The position numbers and the translations under genes were made by a program. Shown here in pieces: positions 14,443 through 22,061 of a stretch of DNA of 23,022 bases. The stretch spans positions 1-23,022 of the forward strand of contig NZ_NUNF01000044.1 of NCBI RefSeq assembly GCF_002585305.1, read 5' to 3'. The notes under the pieces were generated by a model, which saw only the letters and a list, made by a program, of their open reading frames with translations, was not told where the DNA came from and searched no databases. Position 1 is the first letter of the stretch. The number at the start of each line of letters is the position of its first letter. The DNA comes from Bacillus sp. AFS037270 (lineage in GTDB: Bacteria; Bacillota; Bacilli; Bacillales_B; DSM-18226).

Positions 14443-16509
14443 ATGGAAATCATGACTGATCAAGGGTTTCGAAAGACAATCAAATATTTGCGGGCATTTA
14501 TTATCATCAGTTTGATAGGCATGATTTGTATGCTCATCCTCTTTGCCGGTGTTCTTGGCTATGCAAAAATACTAGGGGCACCGCCACTTGCTGTCCCGCA
14601 ATCGACGTTATTTTTCGCTGACAATGGCACCTTGATTGGTGAAAGTAACAGCGGTCAAAAGCGCTACTGGGTCAACATGGAGGATATTTCGCCGGATCTA
14701 GTCAATGCCACTGTCTCCGTCGAGGATAAAAACTTTTACCATCATCACGGCTTTGATTTTAAACGAATTGCTGGAGCTGTTGTCGCCGATATTCAAGCCT
14801 TTGCCAAGGTGCAGGGGGCAAGCACCATCACCCAGCAATATGCACGGAATCTGTTCCTTGAGCACGATAAAACCTGGAAGCGTAAGCTGACCGAGGCGTT
14901 TTATACCATTCGCCTCGAGATGAACTATTCCAAAAAGGACATTCTTGAAGGCTATTTAAATACCATTTATTACGGCAACGGTGCCTATGGGGTGGAAGCG
15001 GCCAGCCAATATTATTTTGGAAAAAAGGCTTCCCAATTAACCCTTGCCGAGGCAAGCATGCTTGCAGGAATACCAAAGGGTCCGGGGATCTACTCACCGC
15101 TTGCCAACATGGAGAAAGCCAAAACCCGTCAGGCGATTATTTTAAAAACAATGGTTGAAAACGGCTATATTTCTAAAAAGACAGCAGAAGCAGCCGCTGC
15201 GGCACCGCTTAGATTAGACGGCGTTCACAACACACAAAAAGTTAAAGTGGCGCCTTATTTTCAGGATGCCGTCCGGAATGCGCTCAAAAACCAGCTTCAT
15301 TTAGATGACCGAACGATCGCCCTAGGAGGGTTAAAGGTTTACACGACGCTTAATATAAAGCAGCAGGAAGCAGCTGAAAGGCAAATCAAAGAAAAGGTAG
15401 CCAGCTCCTCTGAAATTCAAGTCGGTCTTGTCGCAATGGATCCGAAAACCGGCGATGTCAAAGCAATGGTTGGCGGCCGGGATTATGAAAAAAGTCCATT
15501 TAACCGTGCCGTTCAGGCAATCAGGCAGCCTGGCTCAACCATTAAGCCCTTGTTGTATTATGCTGCCCTTGAGCATGGCTTTACCCCATCGTCAACGATG
15601 CGGAGCGAGTATACAACGTTTCATTTTGATAATGGTCAGGCCGATTACACACCACATAACTTTAATAACAAATATGCAAATGGGGAAATCACGCTTGCCC
15701 AGGCTCTTGCCGTGTCTGACAATATATTTGCCGTCAAAACACATTTATTTTTAGGCGAAGACACCCTAATTGAGACAGCAAAAAAATTCGGTTTGTCTAC
15801 AAAAATGGCGGAGGTGCCGTCACTTGCTTTAGGTACCTCCGGAGTCCGTATGATTGATATGGCCAATGCTTATAGCATGCTTGCAAACGGAGGAAAACAA
15901 GTTCATCCCGAGCTAATTACAAAAGTGGAAGACTATAATGGAAATGTGATTTTTGAAAAAGACGACCATCATGAACGGGTTTTAAATGCGGCTCGTGCGT
16001 ACGTCATGACACAAATGTTAACGGGGGTTTTTGATTCAAAGTTAAACGGCTATGCTAAGGTAACCGGAAGCACGGTTATCAAAAATATCACTCGGCCATA
16101 TGCAGGAAAATCCGGCTCAACGGAAACGGACAGCTGGATGATTGGCTACTCGCCGCAGCTGGTTACAGCTGTCTGGGCAGGCTATGACGTCGGAAAGCCC
16201 ATTGAAATGGTTGCCGAAAAAACATACGCCAAGAAAATTTGGGCCAATTTTATGGAGGATGCCCTAAAAGGGAAGCCGGTTAAGGCATTTAAAGCACCAA
16301 AAGAGGGTGTAATCGGGCTGTACGTTGATCCGGATAACGGAAAACTGGCGACAAAGGATTGCCCTGTCCGCCGATTTACGTACTTCGTCAAAGGCACCGA
16401 GCCAAATGAATATTGCACTGATCACTTAAAGAACGCTCCTCACGGCAACAAGAAGAATACAGAGGAGAAAAAGGTACCTTGGTATAAGAAAATAATGCCT
16501 TGGGAATAG
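14443..16509 (+). CDS. pbpG: Class A penicillin-binding protein, sporulation type (PBP2d)
   Basis: This 688-aa bifunctional peptidoglycan synthase has a cytoplasmic N-terminus, one membrane anchor (about 17-40), a GT51 glycosyltransferase domain and a transpeptidase domain. GT51 signs: VSVEDKNFYHHHGFD (catalytic Glu94), GASTITQQYARNLF and EGYLNTIYYGNGAYGVEAA. Transpeptidase signs: S365-T-I-K368 in RQPGSTIKP, SDN at 425-427 and KSG at 556-558 (KSGSTETDSW). The length agrees with B. subtilis PbpG (691 aa), which is made in the forespore and helps build spore peptidoglycan. The frame is open to 14365, but AGGGGTG lies 9 nt before the ATG at 14443. The position beside ywhD supports pbpG over other class A paralogues. 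A SigF promoter is expected but not clearly seen. Confidence 0.93.
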   Translation: MEIMTDQGFRKTIKYLRAFIIISLIGMICMLILFAGVLGYAKILGAPPLAVPQSTLFFADNGTLIGESNSGQKRYWVNMEDISPDLVNATVSVEDKNFYHHHGFDFKRIAGAVVADIQAFAKVQGASTITQQYARNLFLEHDKTWKRKLTEAFYTIRLEMNYSKKDILEGYLNTIYYGNGAYGVEAASQYYFGKKASQLTLAEASMLAGIPKGPGIYSPLANMEKAKTRQAIILKTMVENGYISKKTAEAAAAAPLRLDGVHNTQKVKVAPYFQDAVRNALKNQLHLDDRTIALGGLKVYTTLNIKQQEAAERQIKEKVASSSEIQVGLVAMDPKTGDVKAMVGGRDYEKSPFNRAVQAIRQPGSTIKPLLYYAALEHGFTPSSTMRSEYTTFHFDNGQADYTPHNFNNKYANGEITLAQALAVSDNIFAVKTHLFLGEDTLIETAKKFGLSTKMAEVPSLALGTSGVRMIDMANAYSMLANGGKQVHPELITKVEDYNGNVIFEKDDHHERVLNAARAYVMTQMLTGVFDSKLNGYAKVTGSTVIKNITRPYAGKSGSTETDSWMIGYSPQLVTAVWAGYDVGKPIEMVAEKTYAKKIWANFMEDALKGKPVKAFKAPKEGVIGLYVDPDNGKLATKDCPVRRFTYFVKGTEPNEYCTDHLKNAPHGNKKNTEEKKVPWYKKIMPWE

Positions 16510-16595
16510 AAAAGCAGAAGGGCCCGGTTAGCGACTTTTTAATTAGGCTGAACGTTTTTCGAAGTAAGTTTTTACTATACTTATATGAGAAAATA

Positions 16596-16627
16596 GAAAA
16601 GCTCCGGATTGCTCTGGAGCTTTTCTT
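16596..16627 (+). terminator. Rho-independent terminator of pbpG
   Basis: GAAAAGCTCC (16596-16605) and GGAGCTTTTC (16616-16625) make a perfect 10-bp stem with a 10-nt loop, followed by TT. The A-rich left flank lets it also stop ywhC-ywhD transcripts coming from the other side. The rest of 16510-16720 shows no gene. Confidence 0.85.
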
Positions 16628-16720
16628 GTCCTAGTTTTACAGTGCTTTCACACTGACTATATCTTACCTTATTTTTAGAAAAAACTTCAAGAATTAAACT
16701 TGCATATTTTTCTAAAAAAA

Positions 16721-17233
16721 TTATTCTCCTAAGAGTCCCTTCTTTAGTTCCTCAGAAGAGTTCTCCCATAATATCTCGTTGTGTGCACGCAGGAAATCTG
16801 CCAATACCATTTTAGAAGGGTCATCCATCACATCGACGATAATATGACGCTTAAGGGATTTATCCATGCGGTTCACATGCTCCGGCAAGGATTTGTAGCC
16901 ACGGCGGATTTCACGGTCAACGGTCATATAGCAAGCAGTCACACCCGCATAATAAGGGCCTTCCTCATTGCGGTCAATCGTTACCCAAACCAGCCAATAA
17001 GGCTTGCCGTTTGGTACTTCTTCTCTATTTGGCAAAAATTTAATCCCTTTTTCCACGGCACTGCGGGCATGCATGGCGCCGATATCAATCTCGGCCTCGC
17101 CTGCCTCAATATCAATAAACACCGGTGATACATTATCAAGGCTCAATGCCCCTTTTCCAAATCCTTTATGGCCATCCATCGGGTCACTTTTTTTGATAAT
17201 ATTAAAACCAAGTTTTTTCTTATTCTCTTCCAT
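16721..17233 (-). CDS. ywhD: Conserved Bacillaceae protein YwhD
   Basis: This 170-aa soluble protein has no known function. It matches the YwhD family throughout: the start with KKKLGFNIIKK, then DPMDGHKGFGKGALSLDNVSPV, GAMHARSAVEKGIKFLP, YWLVWVTIDR, GPYYAGVTACYM, REIRRGYKSLPEHVNRMDKSLKR and the tail WENSSEELKKGL. It has no signal peptide, membrane segment or recognisable catalytic motif. The ATG follows AGGAGGT with a 10-nt gap. It lies 15 bp after ywhC and is probably co-transcribed with it. The constant neighbourhood with the membrane protease YwhC and sporulation gene pbpG is a clue only. Confidence 0.88.
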   Translation of the reverse strand: MEENKKKLGFNIIKKSDPMDGHKGFGKGALSLDNVSPVFIDIEAGEAEIDIGAMHARSAVEKGIKFLPNREEVPNGKPYWLVWVTIDRNEEGPYYAGVTACYMTVDREIRRGYKSLPEHVNRMDKSLKRHIIVDVMDDPSKMVLADFLRAHNEILWENSSEELKKGLLGE

Positions 17234-17248
17234 TGAAAAATAAACCTC

Positions 17249-17902
17249 CTAGAAAAAAAGTGTATAGAAGAAATTGCTTAATCCTTCCCTTACCCCTGGG
17301 ACGACGAAGCTAAAAATAGGCTGAATGGTAAATTGGTCGAGCGGGGTAATCACGAGAATTAAAAAAATCAGCATTCCGTACTGTTCGTATTGTGTCATTT
17401 TCGCACGAACATGATGAGGCGCAAGGTCCTCTAGTATTCTGTAGCCATCGAGCGGCGGAAGTGGGATCAGATTGAAGATGAACAGAACGATGTTTAAATT
17501 AATAAAAATCATTAGGAATTCATCAAAATGAGCAGAAGACGTTACATTGAAACGCATCAGGCCATATCCGACAATAAAACCGAGCGAGGCTAGGATAAGA
17601 TTTGAAAGTGGGCCAGCTGCTGAAACTAGGATGCCGGCAAGACGCGGCTTTTTAAAATAAAAACGATTAACCGGTACCGGACGTGCCCAGCCAAATCCCG
17701 CCAGGAAAATAAGGATTGTTCCAATCGGATCTAGATGCTTAAGCGGATTTAGGGTCAGCCGGCCTTGTTTTTTGGCCGTATTATCGCCAAATTTATGGGC
17801 CACATAGGCATGGGCAAATTCATGGAACGTGAAGGCAAAAATTAGGGTAATCGCCACATAGGGAATTAACCGCAGTGGGTAGGCCAAGTGGAATCCATCC
17901 AT
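17249..17902 (-). CDS. ywhC: Site-2 protease family membrane metalloprotease (M50)
   Basis: This 217-aa polytopic membrane protein has the intramembrane zinc protease motifs: HEFAH at 27-31, NPLKHLDP with Asn52-Pro53, and the third ligand Asp152 in [17 protein letters not shown]. At least four hydrophobic segments are visible (about 12-30, 57-71, 89-113 and 128-148), with another near the C-terminus (about 170-190). It is a short S2P/SpoIVFB-like type without PDZ or CBS domains. The substrate is unknown. The ATG follows AAGGAG. It heads a two-gene unit with ywhD. The role is inferred from the motif; no sigma-factor or anti-sigma gene lies nearby to suggest a target. Confidence 0.9.
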   Translation of the reverse strand: MDGFHLAYPLRLIPYVAITLIFAFTFHEFAHAYVAHKFGDNTAKKQGRLTLNPLKHLDPIGTILIFLAGFGWARPVPVNRFYFKKPRLAGILVSAAGPLSNLILASLGFIVGYGLMRFNVTSSAHFDEFLMIFINLNIVLFIFNLIPLPPLDGYRILEDLAPHHVRAKMTQYEQYGMLIFLILVITPLDQFTIQPIFSFVVPGVREGLSNFFYTLFF

Positions 17903-18018
17903 TTCATTTCTCCTTCCTTAGTATAAACCGTTAAGAGGAATGGCTAAACCATGTTCATTTGAACCTTTCCTTCTGTATTTCTTTAAGTATAACTGATACC
18001 GCTTGTAAAAAGAAAATC

Positions 18019-18072
18019 AAAAGTGCGCACAATATTGCACTTTTCATGGGTTTGTGGAACACTACTAGTAGT
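18019..18072. promoter_or_regulatory. Two palindromes in the ywhC/ywhB divergent region
   Basis: AAAAGTGC (18019-18026), a 10-nt gap and GCACTTTT (18037-18044) form an exact 8-bp inverted repeat. ACTACTAGTAGT (18061-18072) is a perfect 12-bp palindrome, 24 bp before the ywhB start codon and just upstream of its ribosome site. Either could be an operator for one of the divergent genes. No regulator is known to me for these sequences. Confidence 0.3.
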
Positions 18073-18095
18073 TCATTTAAAAGGAGGAAAGAAAG

Positions 18096-18281
18096 ATGCC
18101 ATATGTAACAGTTAAGATGCTTGAAGGACGCAGCGAAGACCAAAAACGCGCATTGGTTGAAAAAGTAACTGACGCCGTCAGCGAAACAACCGGTGCCCCA
18201 AAAGAAAACATCACCGTCTTCATCGAAGAAATGAAAAAAAACCACTACGCAGTAGCCGGCGTCCGCGCAAGCGACAAATAA
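18096..18281 (+). CDS. ywhB: 4-oxalocrotonate tautomerase family protein
   Basis: This 61-aa tautomerase begins MPYVTVKMLEGRSEDQK. After removal of Met the N-terminal Pro is the catalytic base of the family; the downstream residues ALVEKVTDAVSETTGAP and ITVFIEEMKKNHYAVAGV fit the small hexameric 4-OT type. The ATG follows AAAGGAGG with a gap of about 8 nt. The start and length match B. subtilis YwhB. No aromatic-degradation genes are nearby, so the natural substrate is unknown and the activity could be promiscuous. It is a single-gene unit between divergent ywhC and convergent ywgA. Confidence 0.94.
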   Translation: MPYVTVKMLEGRSEDQKRALVEKVTDAVSETTGAPKENITVFIEEMKKNHYAVAGVRASDK

Positions 18282-18317
18282 AGCAGACACAGTGTACTTA
18301 GTAGAAATAGGAGCAAC

Positions 18318-18330
18318 GGTGACAGGCACC
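18318..18330 (+). repeat. GGTGACAGGCACC hairpin repeat, single copy
   Basis: GGTGACAGGCACC lies 36 bp past the ywhB stop codon. It belongs to the nine-copy family also found at 12084-12165, 18968-19028 and 20449-20539, in the same orientation. Confidence 0.85.
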
Positions 18331-18369
18331 ATGTGAAATTTTCACAATATCGCTTCTTCTATCCACCAA

Positions 18370-18419
18370 AAAAACCGCCTGGGTTCGGTCTTCATCATGA
18401 CCTGAACCCGGCGGTTTTT
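18370..18419. terminator. Bidirectional Rho-independent terminator between ywhB and ywgA
   Basis: AAAAACCGCCTGGGTTCGGTC (18370-18390) pairs with GACCTGAACCCGGCGGTTTTT (18399-18419) apart from small bulges. An A-run on one side and a T-run on the other let it serve the converging plus-strand ywhB and minus-strand ywgA. It ends 6 bp from the ywgA stop codon. Confidence 0.92.
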
Positions 18420-18424
18420 GAATT

Positions 18425-18931
18425 TTATTGAACTTTACCTTTTAGGGTTTCAATGTATTGATAGGCCTCATCAATTTCATCTATTGTGTAGCGCTGACTT
18501 GCCTTTAAAGTGAACACTTTATCGGCAACCTCTTCTTTTGTGAGATTATCAAAATACAAAACGGTTGAAACTAGTTCGAGGAATCTAGCATTTTGCTCGT
18601 TCATATCAATAAAGCAATCCTCTAAATACGGCATCTCCACTTCATTTAAGCTTAAAAACTCTTTCCCCGAGTCTGTCAGCGTATAGCGATATTGGTAGTA
18701 TCCGCCCTTCTTCTCTTTTACCTCATTTAAAAATCCCATATTACAAAGTTCTTCTACTCTGGTCGTTAGTTCCTCTGAATAGGGACCATAAAAGTGAAAC
18801 TGGAACCGCTCCTGAAAAGGGAAATCTACCTTCTTCGCTATATATATCATCTTCTGCAGCTTTTTTCTCCCAGTAATCTCACCAGAAACCAAAATCGCCT
18901 GCATCAGCTTAGCATGATCTTTTAACAACAT
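18425..18931 (-). CDS. ywgA: YwgA family protein
   Basis: This 168-aa soluble protein of unknown function matches the YwgA family: a start with LLKDHAKLMQAILVSGEITGRKKLQKMIYIAKK, FPFQERFQFHFYGPYSEELTTRVEELCNMGFL and YQYRYTLTDSGKEFL. The middle (about 20-110) looks like a winged-helix arrangement with a YGPYSEEL element similar to that of phage-type and antitoxin-like proteins, but I see no decisive DNA-binding motif. The ATG follows AGGAG. ywfO lies upstream on the same strand, with about 100 bp of repeat between, so the two are likely expressed together. In B. subtilis the pair is also adjacent. Confidence 0.87.
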   Translation of the reverse strand: MLLKDHAKLMQAILVSGEITGRKKLQKMIYIAKKVDFPFQERFQFHFYGPYSEELTTRVEELCNMGFLNEVKEKKGGYYQYRYTLTDSGKEFLSLNEVEMPYLEDCFIDMNEQNARFLELVSTVLYFDNLTKEEVADKVFTLKASQRYTIDEIDEAYQYIETLKGKVQ

Positions 18932-18956
18932 TCGTCATCTCCTACTCCATCTAAAC

Positions 18957-19034
18957 AGATCTCTATCGGTGTCAGGCACCATTTCTCATATTTTTACTAT
19001 GCTAAGATCTCTAATGGTGTCAGGCACCATTTCT
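18957..19034 (+). repeat. Tandem 48-bp duplication carrying two GGTGTCAGGCACC hairpins
   Basis: A 30-bp block beginning AGATCTCTA and ending GGCACCATTTCT occurs at 18957-18986 and again at 19005-19034, differing at only two positions, with a 48-bp period. Each holds one copy of the 13-bp motif (18968-18980 and 19016-19028). The second block reaches into the ywfO stop codon. Confidence 0.85.
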
Positions 19035-20328
19035 ATTCCAATAGGGCACGTATTTGCTTTTTAAGTTCACTTTGGTTGGAATCGTCTTCTAGGAAGTCAG
19101 CCGGGTAATAGAGTTTATGGTCCGTTCTCCTCTTTCCGGAAATGGCATCGACGATTTCTGATTCACGGGAAAGCTCTCGTAATTCCCCATTTTTCATTAA
19201 CAAATGAATCGGCAGCCGTTCTTCCTCCTCGCCTGGACGATAGAAGTCATAAGGCAAGTCCGATGATGAATCAACCACCAAATAATAGTCAGGGTCAATC
19301 CCTGCTTTTTCAAATAAAACGGTTAATTCAGCAAGTTTTTTATATTCCTTAGCAGGGTCAAATTCCGCATACTTAAATAGATTGCGGTTAACAAAGCGGC
19401 GGCAAAGGTCGCTTATTATCGGATCCTGCTCTTCCTGCCAGATCTGAAAATAATAAAAACACACAGACTCATCCAATTTTAGATAGTCTTCTAATGTCAC
19501 TTGCTCTTTGAACAACGATGTGAAGTGGATCGGCTCAAGCTTAAAAGAGTAGTTATTCTCATATAAATACTTGGCGCGGTGAAGGATTTTCGTTAAAATC
19601 ACTTCCGCACTGCGGGAGACAGGATGGAAATATACCTGCCAGTACATCTGATAGCGGCTCATAATATAGTCCTCAACCGCATGCATGCCGCTCTTTTTAA
19701 TCACGACCTGCTCTTCTCTTGGGCGCATTACCCGTAAAATCCGTTCCATATCAAATTGACCGTAGCTGACACCGGTAAAATAGGCATCCCGCTGTAGATA
19801 ATCCATCCGGTCGGCATCAATCTGACTGGAAATCATACTGACAACCAGCTTTTTCGCAGAGGTTTTGGCTATGACCTCAGCAACCTGAGTCGAAAAATCA
19901 GGGCTAACCCTTTGAAGAACCTTATTGACTTCTGTATTTCCTAAAATGATGGCACGGGTTAAGTCTTCATGGTCAAAATCAAATACTTTTTCAAAGGAGT
20001 GGGAAAATGGGCCATGCCCAAGGTCGTGGAGAAGCGCCGCGCATAGTGTGAGCAAGCGTTCGTCATCGTTCCATTCCGGTCTGCCGGCAAAGACATCGTC
20101 TATCATACGGCGGACAATCTCATAAACTCCGAGAGAATGGTTAAATCTGCTGTGTTCTGCACCGTGAAAGGTTAAAAAAGTCGTTCCGAGCTGCTTAATC
20201 CGGCGCAGACGCTGAAATTCTTTTGTTCCGATTAGATCCCAAATCACTCGGTCTCGGACATGGACATAGCGATGAACGGGGTCTTTAAACACTTTTTCTT
20301 CCGTTAACTTTTCAGCCGAATATTGCAT
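19033..20328 (-). CDS. ywfO: HD-domain phosphohydrolase (dGTPase-like) YwfO
   Basis: This 431-aa metal-dependent HD-superfamily protein is probably a nucleotide phosphohydrolase. The HD residues are His64 (FNHSLGVYE), His101-Asp102 (LLHDLGHGPFSHSFE) and an Asp in SQIDADRMDYLQRDAYFTG (Asp171 or Asp176). An N-terminal dGTPase-like KDPVHRYVHV..RDRVIWDLIGTKEFQRLRRIKQLG precedes it. A relative from Enterococcus is described as a dNTP triphosphohydrolase; nucleotide preference here is unknown. The ATG follows GAGGAAGAGGG. The length agrees with B. subtilis YwfO (about 433 aa). It is followed by ywgA and preceded by ywzC, each across a hairpin-repeat cluster. Confidence 0.92.
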   Translation of the reverse strand: MQYSAEKLTEEKVFKDPVHRYVHVRDRVIWDLIGTKEFQRLRRIKQLGTTFLTFHGAEHSRFNHSLGVYEIVRRMIDDVFAGRPEWNDDERLLTLCAALLHDLGHGPFSHSFEKVFDFDHEDLTRAIILGNTEVNKVLQRVSPDFSTQVAEVIAKTSAKKLVVSMISSQIDADRMDYLQRDAYFTGVSYGQFDMERILRVMRPREEQVVIKKSGMHAVEDYIMSRYQMYWQVYFHPVSRSAEVILTKILHRAKYLYENNYSFKLEPIHFTSLFKEQVTLEDYLKLDESVCFYYFQIWQEEQDPIISDLCRRFVNRNLFKYAEFDPAKEYKKLAELTVLFEKAGIDPDYYLVVDSSSDLPYDFYRPGEEEERLPIHLLMKNGELRELSRESEIVDAISGKRRTDHKLYYPADFLEDDSNQSELKKQIRALLE

Positions 20329-20448
20329 GGAATACCCTCTTCCTCAAAACAAATGCTAACTTTCCTACTGCCAATCGGCCAGTGAAATCATTATTCCTAT
20401 TATATACCAAAAACCAACAAAATTCCGCAGGATTTTTCGACATCAATA

Positions 20449-20539
20449 GGTGTCAGGCACCATTTACAATACACAGAGATTACCAATGGTGACAGGCACT
20501 ATTTCTACTATTAACGGGTGATAAAGGGTGTCAGGCACT
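20449..20539 (+). repeat. Three GGTGWCAGGCACY hairpin repeats at 39-bp spacing
   Basis: Copies lie at 20449-20461, 20488-20500 and 20527-20539, each exactly 39 bp from the next. The last two end in CACT instead of CACC. Between motifs only a few positions agree, so the spacing is conserved better than the spacer sequence. The cluster lies between ywzC and the ywfO leader. Confidence 0.85.
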
Positions 20540-20551
20540 ATCACTAAAAAG

Positions 20552-20588
20552 AAAAAATCACCTGTGGTCTAGGGGGACGTAGGTGATT
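20552..20588 (-). terminator. Rho-independent terminator of ywzC
   Basis: On the minus strand AATCACCT (20588-20581) pairs with AGGTGATT (20563-20556), followed by TTTTC. It starts 34 bp past the ywzC stop codon. Confidence 0.85.
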
Positions 20589-20621
20589 ATCTTATTCTTG
20601 ATCTATTCTTCAGCCGCAGCT

Positions 20622-20843
20622 TTACTTAATCTTTTTATTTACCTTCTCCATTAATTCCTCTTCTGTTAATGCAGCAACAGGGCGGTTGTTAACGAAGGCA
20701 AAAGTCTTTTTCCGACCGGGGCCGCAATAGGATTGGCAGCCAATTTTGATTTCCGCATCCGGGTCAATTTCTTTCAAACGAGGGATCAATGTCTTTAAAT
20801 TAACGGCCTGGCAATCATCGCAAACGCGAAATTCATTGGACAT
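20622..20843 (-). CDS. ywzC: UPF0741/DUF1450-type cysteine-rich small protein
   Basis: This 73-aa protein has four Cys in two pairs: CDDC near residues 8-11 and [11 protein letters not shown] near 36-46. The arrangement resembles a metal or Fe-S site, but no function is established to my knowledge. [11 protein letters not shown] and [12 protein letters not shown] complete the family pattern. A GTG at 20852 is in frame, but it lies in the ribosome site AAAGGGGTGG; the ATG at 20843 is preferred and begins [11 protein letters not shown] as in relatives. The place between ywfO and rsfA matches B. subtilis ywzC. No confident promoter was found upstream. Confidence 0.82.
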   Translation of the reverse strand: MSNEFRVCDDCQAVNLKTLIPRLKEIDPDAEIKIGCQSYCGPGRKKTFAFVNNRPVAALTEEELMEKVNKKIK

Positions 20844-21064
20844 TTCATCCACCCCTTTCTATCGGCAATCTATTATCTACTCACTATTTTATCCAATTAA
20901 CACCATTAGTAATTTGCCAAATACAATTATCTTACAAATCGTCTAACTCCATAGGTCATTTTACAGGTTCTTTTTTTTCAATGCAAGCTGAAATCATTAG
21001 CAACTCTTGTCAAACACTCTTGAATCTTTTAGTTAAAAAATCTACTATCCTTGTATTCATTTTG
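20844..21064. other. Left part of the 324-bp divergent ywzC/rsfA intergenic region
   Basis: This AT-rich stretch holds the ywzC ribosome site (AAAGGGG) and no open frame, repeat or RNA structure I can support. Possible -10 elements (TAAAAT, GATAAT on the minus strand) lack a good -35 at the right distance. The right part of the gap contains the candidate rsfA promoter. Confidence 0.4.
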
Positions 21065-21094
21065 GTATAAACCCTGAAAAACTTGTCCATCCTA
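21065..21094 (+). promoter_or_regulatory. Candidate SigF/SigG promoter of rsfA
   Basis: GTATA (21065-21069) followed after 18 bp by CATCCTA, a 6/7 match to the SigG -10 CATACTA. Read as SigF, GTATA with a 15-bp spacer leads to GTCCATCCTA, a fair match to the SigF -10. The B. subtilis rsfA gene is under forespore control, which fits. The leader to the start codon would be about 70 nt. Confidence 0.5.
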
Positions 21095-21167
21095 AGACTA
21101 GAACTTTAAAATATCGTCAGTCAATGGAGCTGACAAATTGGTAAATTCATTTAGGGAGTTGAAAAAT

Positions 21168-21938
21168 ATGAAAGTTCGTCAAGATGCATGGACAGATGAA
21201 AATGACTTACTTTTAGCTGAAACCGTTCTTCGTCATGTAAGAGAAGGCAGCACCCAGCTAAATGCTTTCGAGGAGGTAGGGGATAAACTTAACCGCACCT
21301 CAGCAGCCTGTGGCTTCAGATGGAACGCAGTCGTCCGCCATCGCTATGAAAAAGCATTGCAATTAGCGAAAAAGCAACGCAAACAAAGACAAAGAGTGTT
21401 AGGCAAAGATCAAGGCGGCAAGAAAAAGCTGCTCTACAATCCACCAGTTCCTGCTACAGATGAAATAGAAACACTAGCACCACTGCATGTGGAAATGCCG
21501 ATGGAAACAACCATTGACATGCCGGAAATGTCAGATATGCAAGATATGCAGACAGAAATCGCTGCTGAAACCTATGTAAAACCGACTGCACCTGCAGTAC
21601 CAAGCTATCGAACCACAGCTCCAACTGGAGGACTTTCTCTTGATGCCGTTATCTCTTATTTACAAAACTTTCATCATGCCAATCTGCAAAATGAAGCACT
21701 AAAAAGTGAGAATGAAAGATTGAAAAGAGAAATTGCTGAGTTAAGAAAGCAAAACGAGGAAATGGCCGCGAAGATCGAAGGGCTGGAGCAGAATACTGAA
21801 ACCATTCAGGAAGATTACGAGACGCTGATGAAAATCATGAATCGTGCCCGTAAACTTGTATTATTTGAAGAAGAGGAAAGACCCGCTACTAAATTCAAAA
21901 TGGACCGTAACGGCAACCTCGAAAAAGTAGCCGAGTAA
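21168..21938 (+). CDS. rsfA: Prespore-specific transcription regulator RsfA
   Basis: This 256-aa regulator modulates SigF-dependent genes in the forespore. The N-terminal Myb/SANT-like domain (about 1-60) is nearly the family pattern: [42 protein letters not shown] and [17 protein letters not shown] basic stretch (KKQRKQRQR) follows. A poorly conserved middle is rich in Met, Thr and Pro, and a coiled coil (about 180-220, [19 protein letters not shown]) leads to the C-terminus. An in-frame TTG exists at 21138, but GGGAG lies about 10 nt before the ATG at 21168, which begins MKVRQDAW as expected. A terminator follows. lipL converges from the right. Confidence 0.92.
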   Translation: MKVRQDAWTDENDLLLAETVLRHVREGSTQLNAFEEVGDKLNRTSAACGFRWNAVVRHRYEKALQLAKKQRKQRQRVLGKDQGGKKKLLYNPPVPATDEIETLAPLHVEMPMETTIDMPEMSDMQDMQTEIAAETYVKPTAPAVPSYRTTAPTGGLSLDAVISYLQNFHHANLQNEALKSENERLKREIAELRKQNEEMAAKIEGLEQNTETIQEDYETLMKIMNRARKLVLFEEEERPATKFKMDRNGNLEKVAE

Positions 21939-21995
21939 ACATCTTTCCAGAAAATTATTGGGAGAAGAGGCAAAGCGCAGCAGCACTTAATATAG

Positions 21996-22034
21996 AAAGC
22001 CGTAAATCTATCGAAAAGATTTGCGGCTTTTTTA
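21996..22034 (+). terminator. Rho-independent terminator of rsfA
   Basis: AAAGCCGTAAATCT (21996-22009) pairs with AGATTTGCGGCTTTTTT (from 22017), with one mismatch or wobble, and a T-run follows. It may also stop lipL transcripts, though its T-run in that direction is poor. Confidence 0.92.
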
Positions 22035-22061
22035 TTAAGGAAATTTCCCATTAACGCTAGA

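Noticed and set aside
17955..18332. 125-codon minus-strand open frame covering ywhB
   Set aside because: It is antisense to the clear tautomerase gene, has no ribosome site and has a hydrophobic, family-less translation.
20449..20539. Short CRISPR-like array with 39-bp period
   Set aside because: The 13-bp motif is too short for a CRISPR repeat, copies vary, and copies occur singly elsewhere; hairpin repeat family fits better.
21116..21134. Small GTCAG..CTGAC stem in the rsfA leader as a riboswitch or attenuator
   Set aside because: Five base pairs only, with no T-run or larger fold; too weak to claim.
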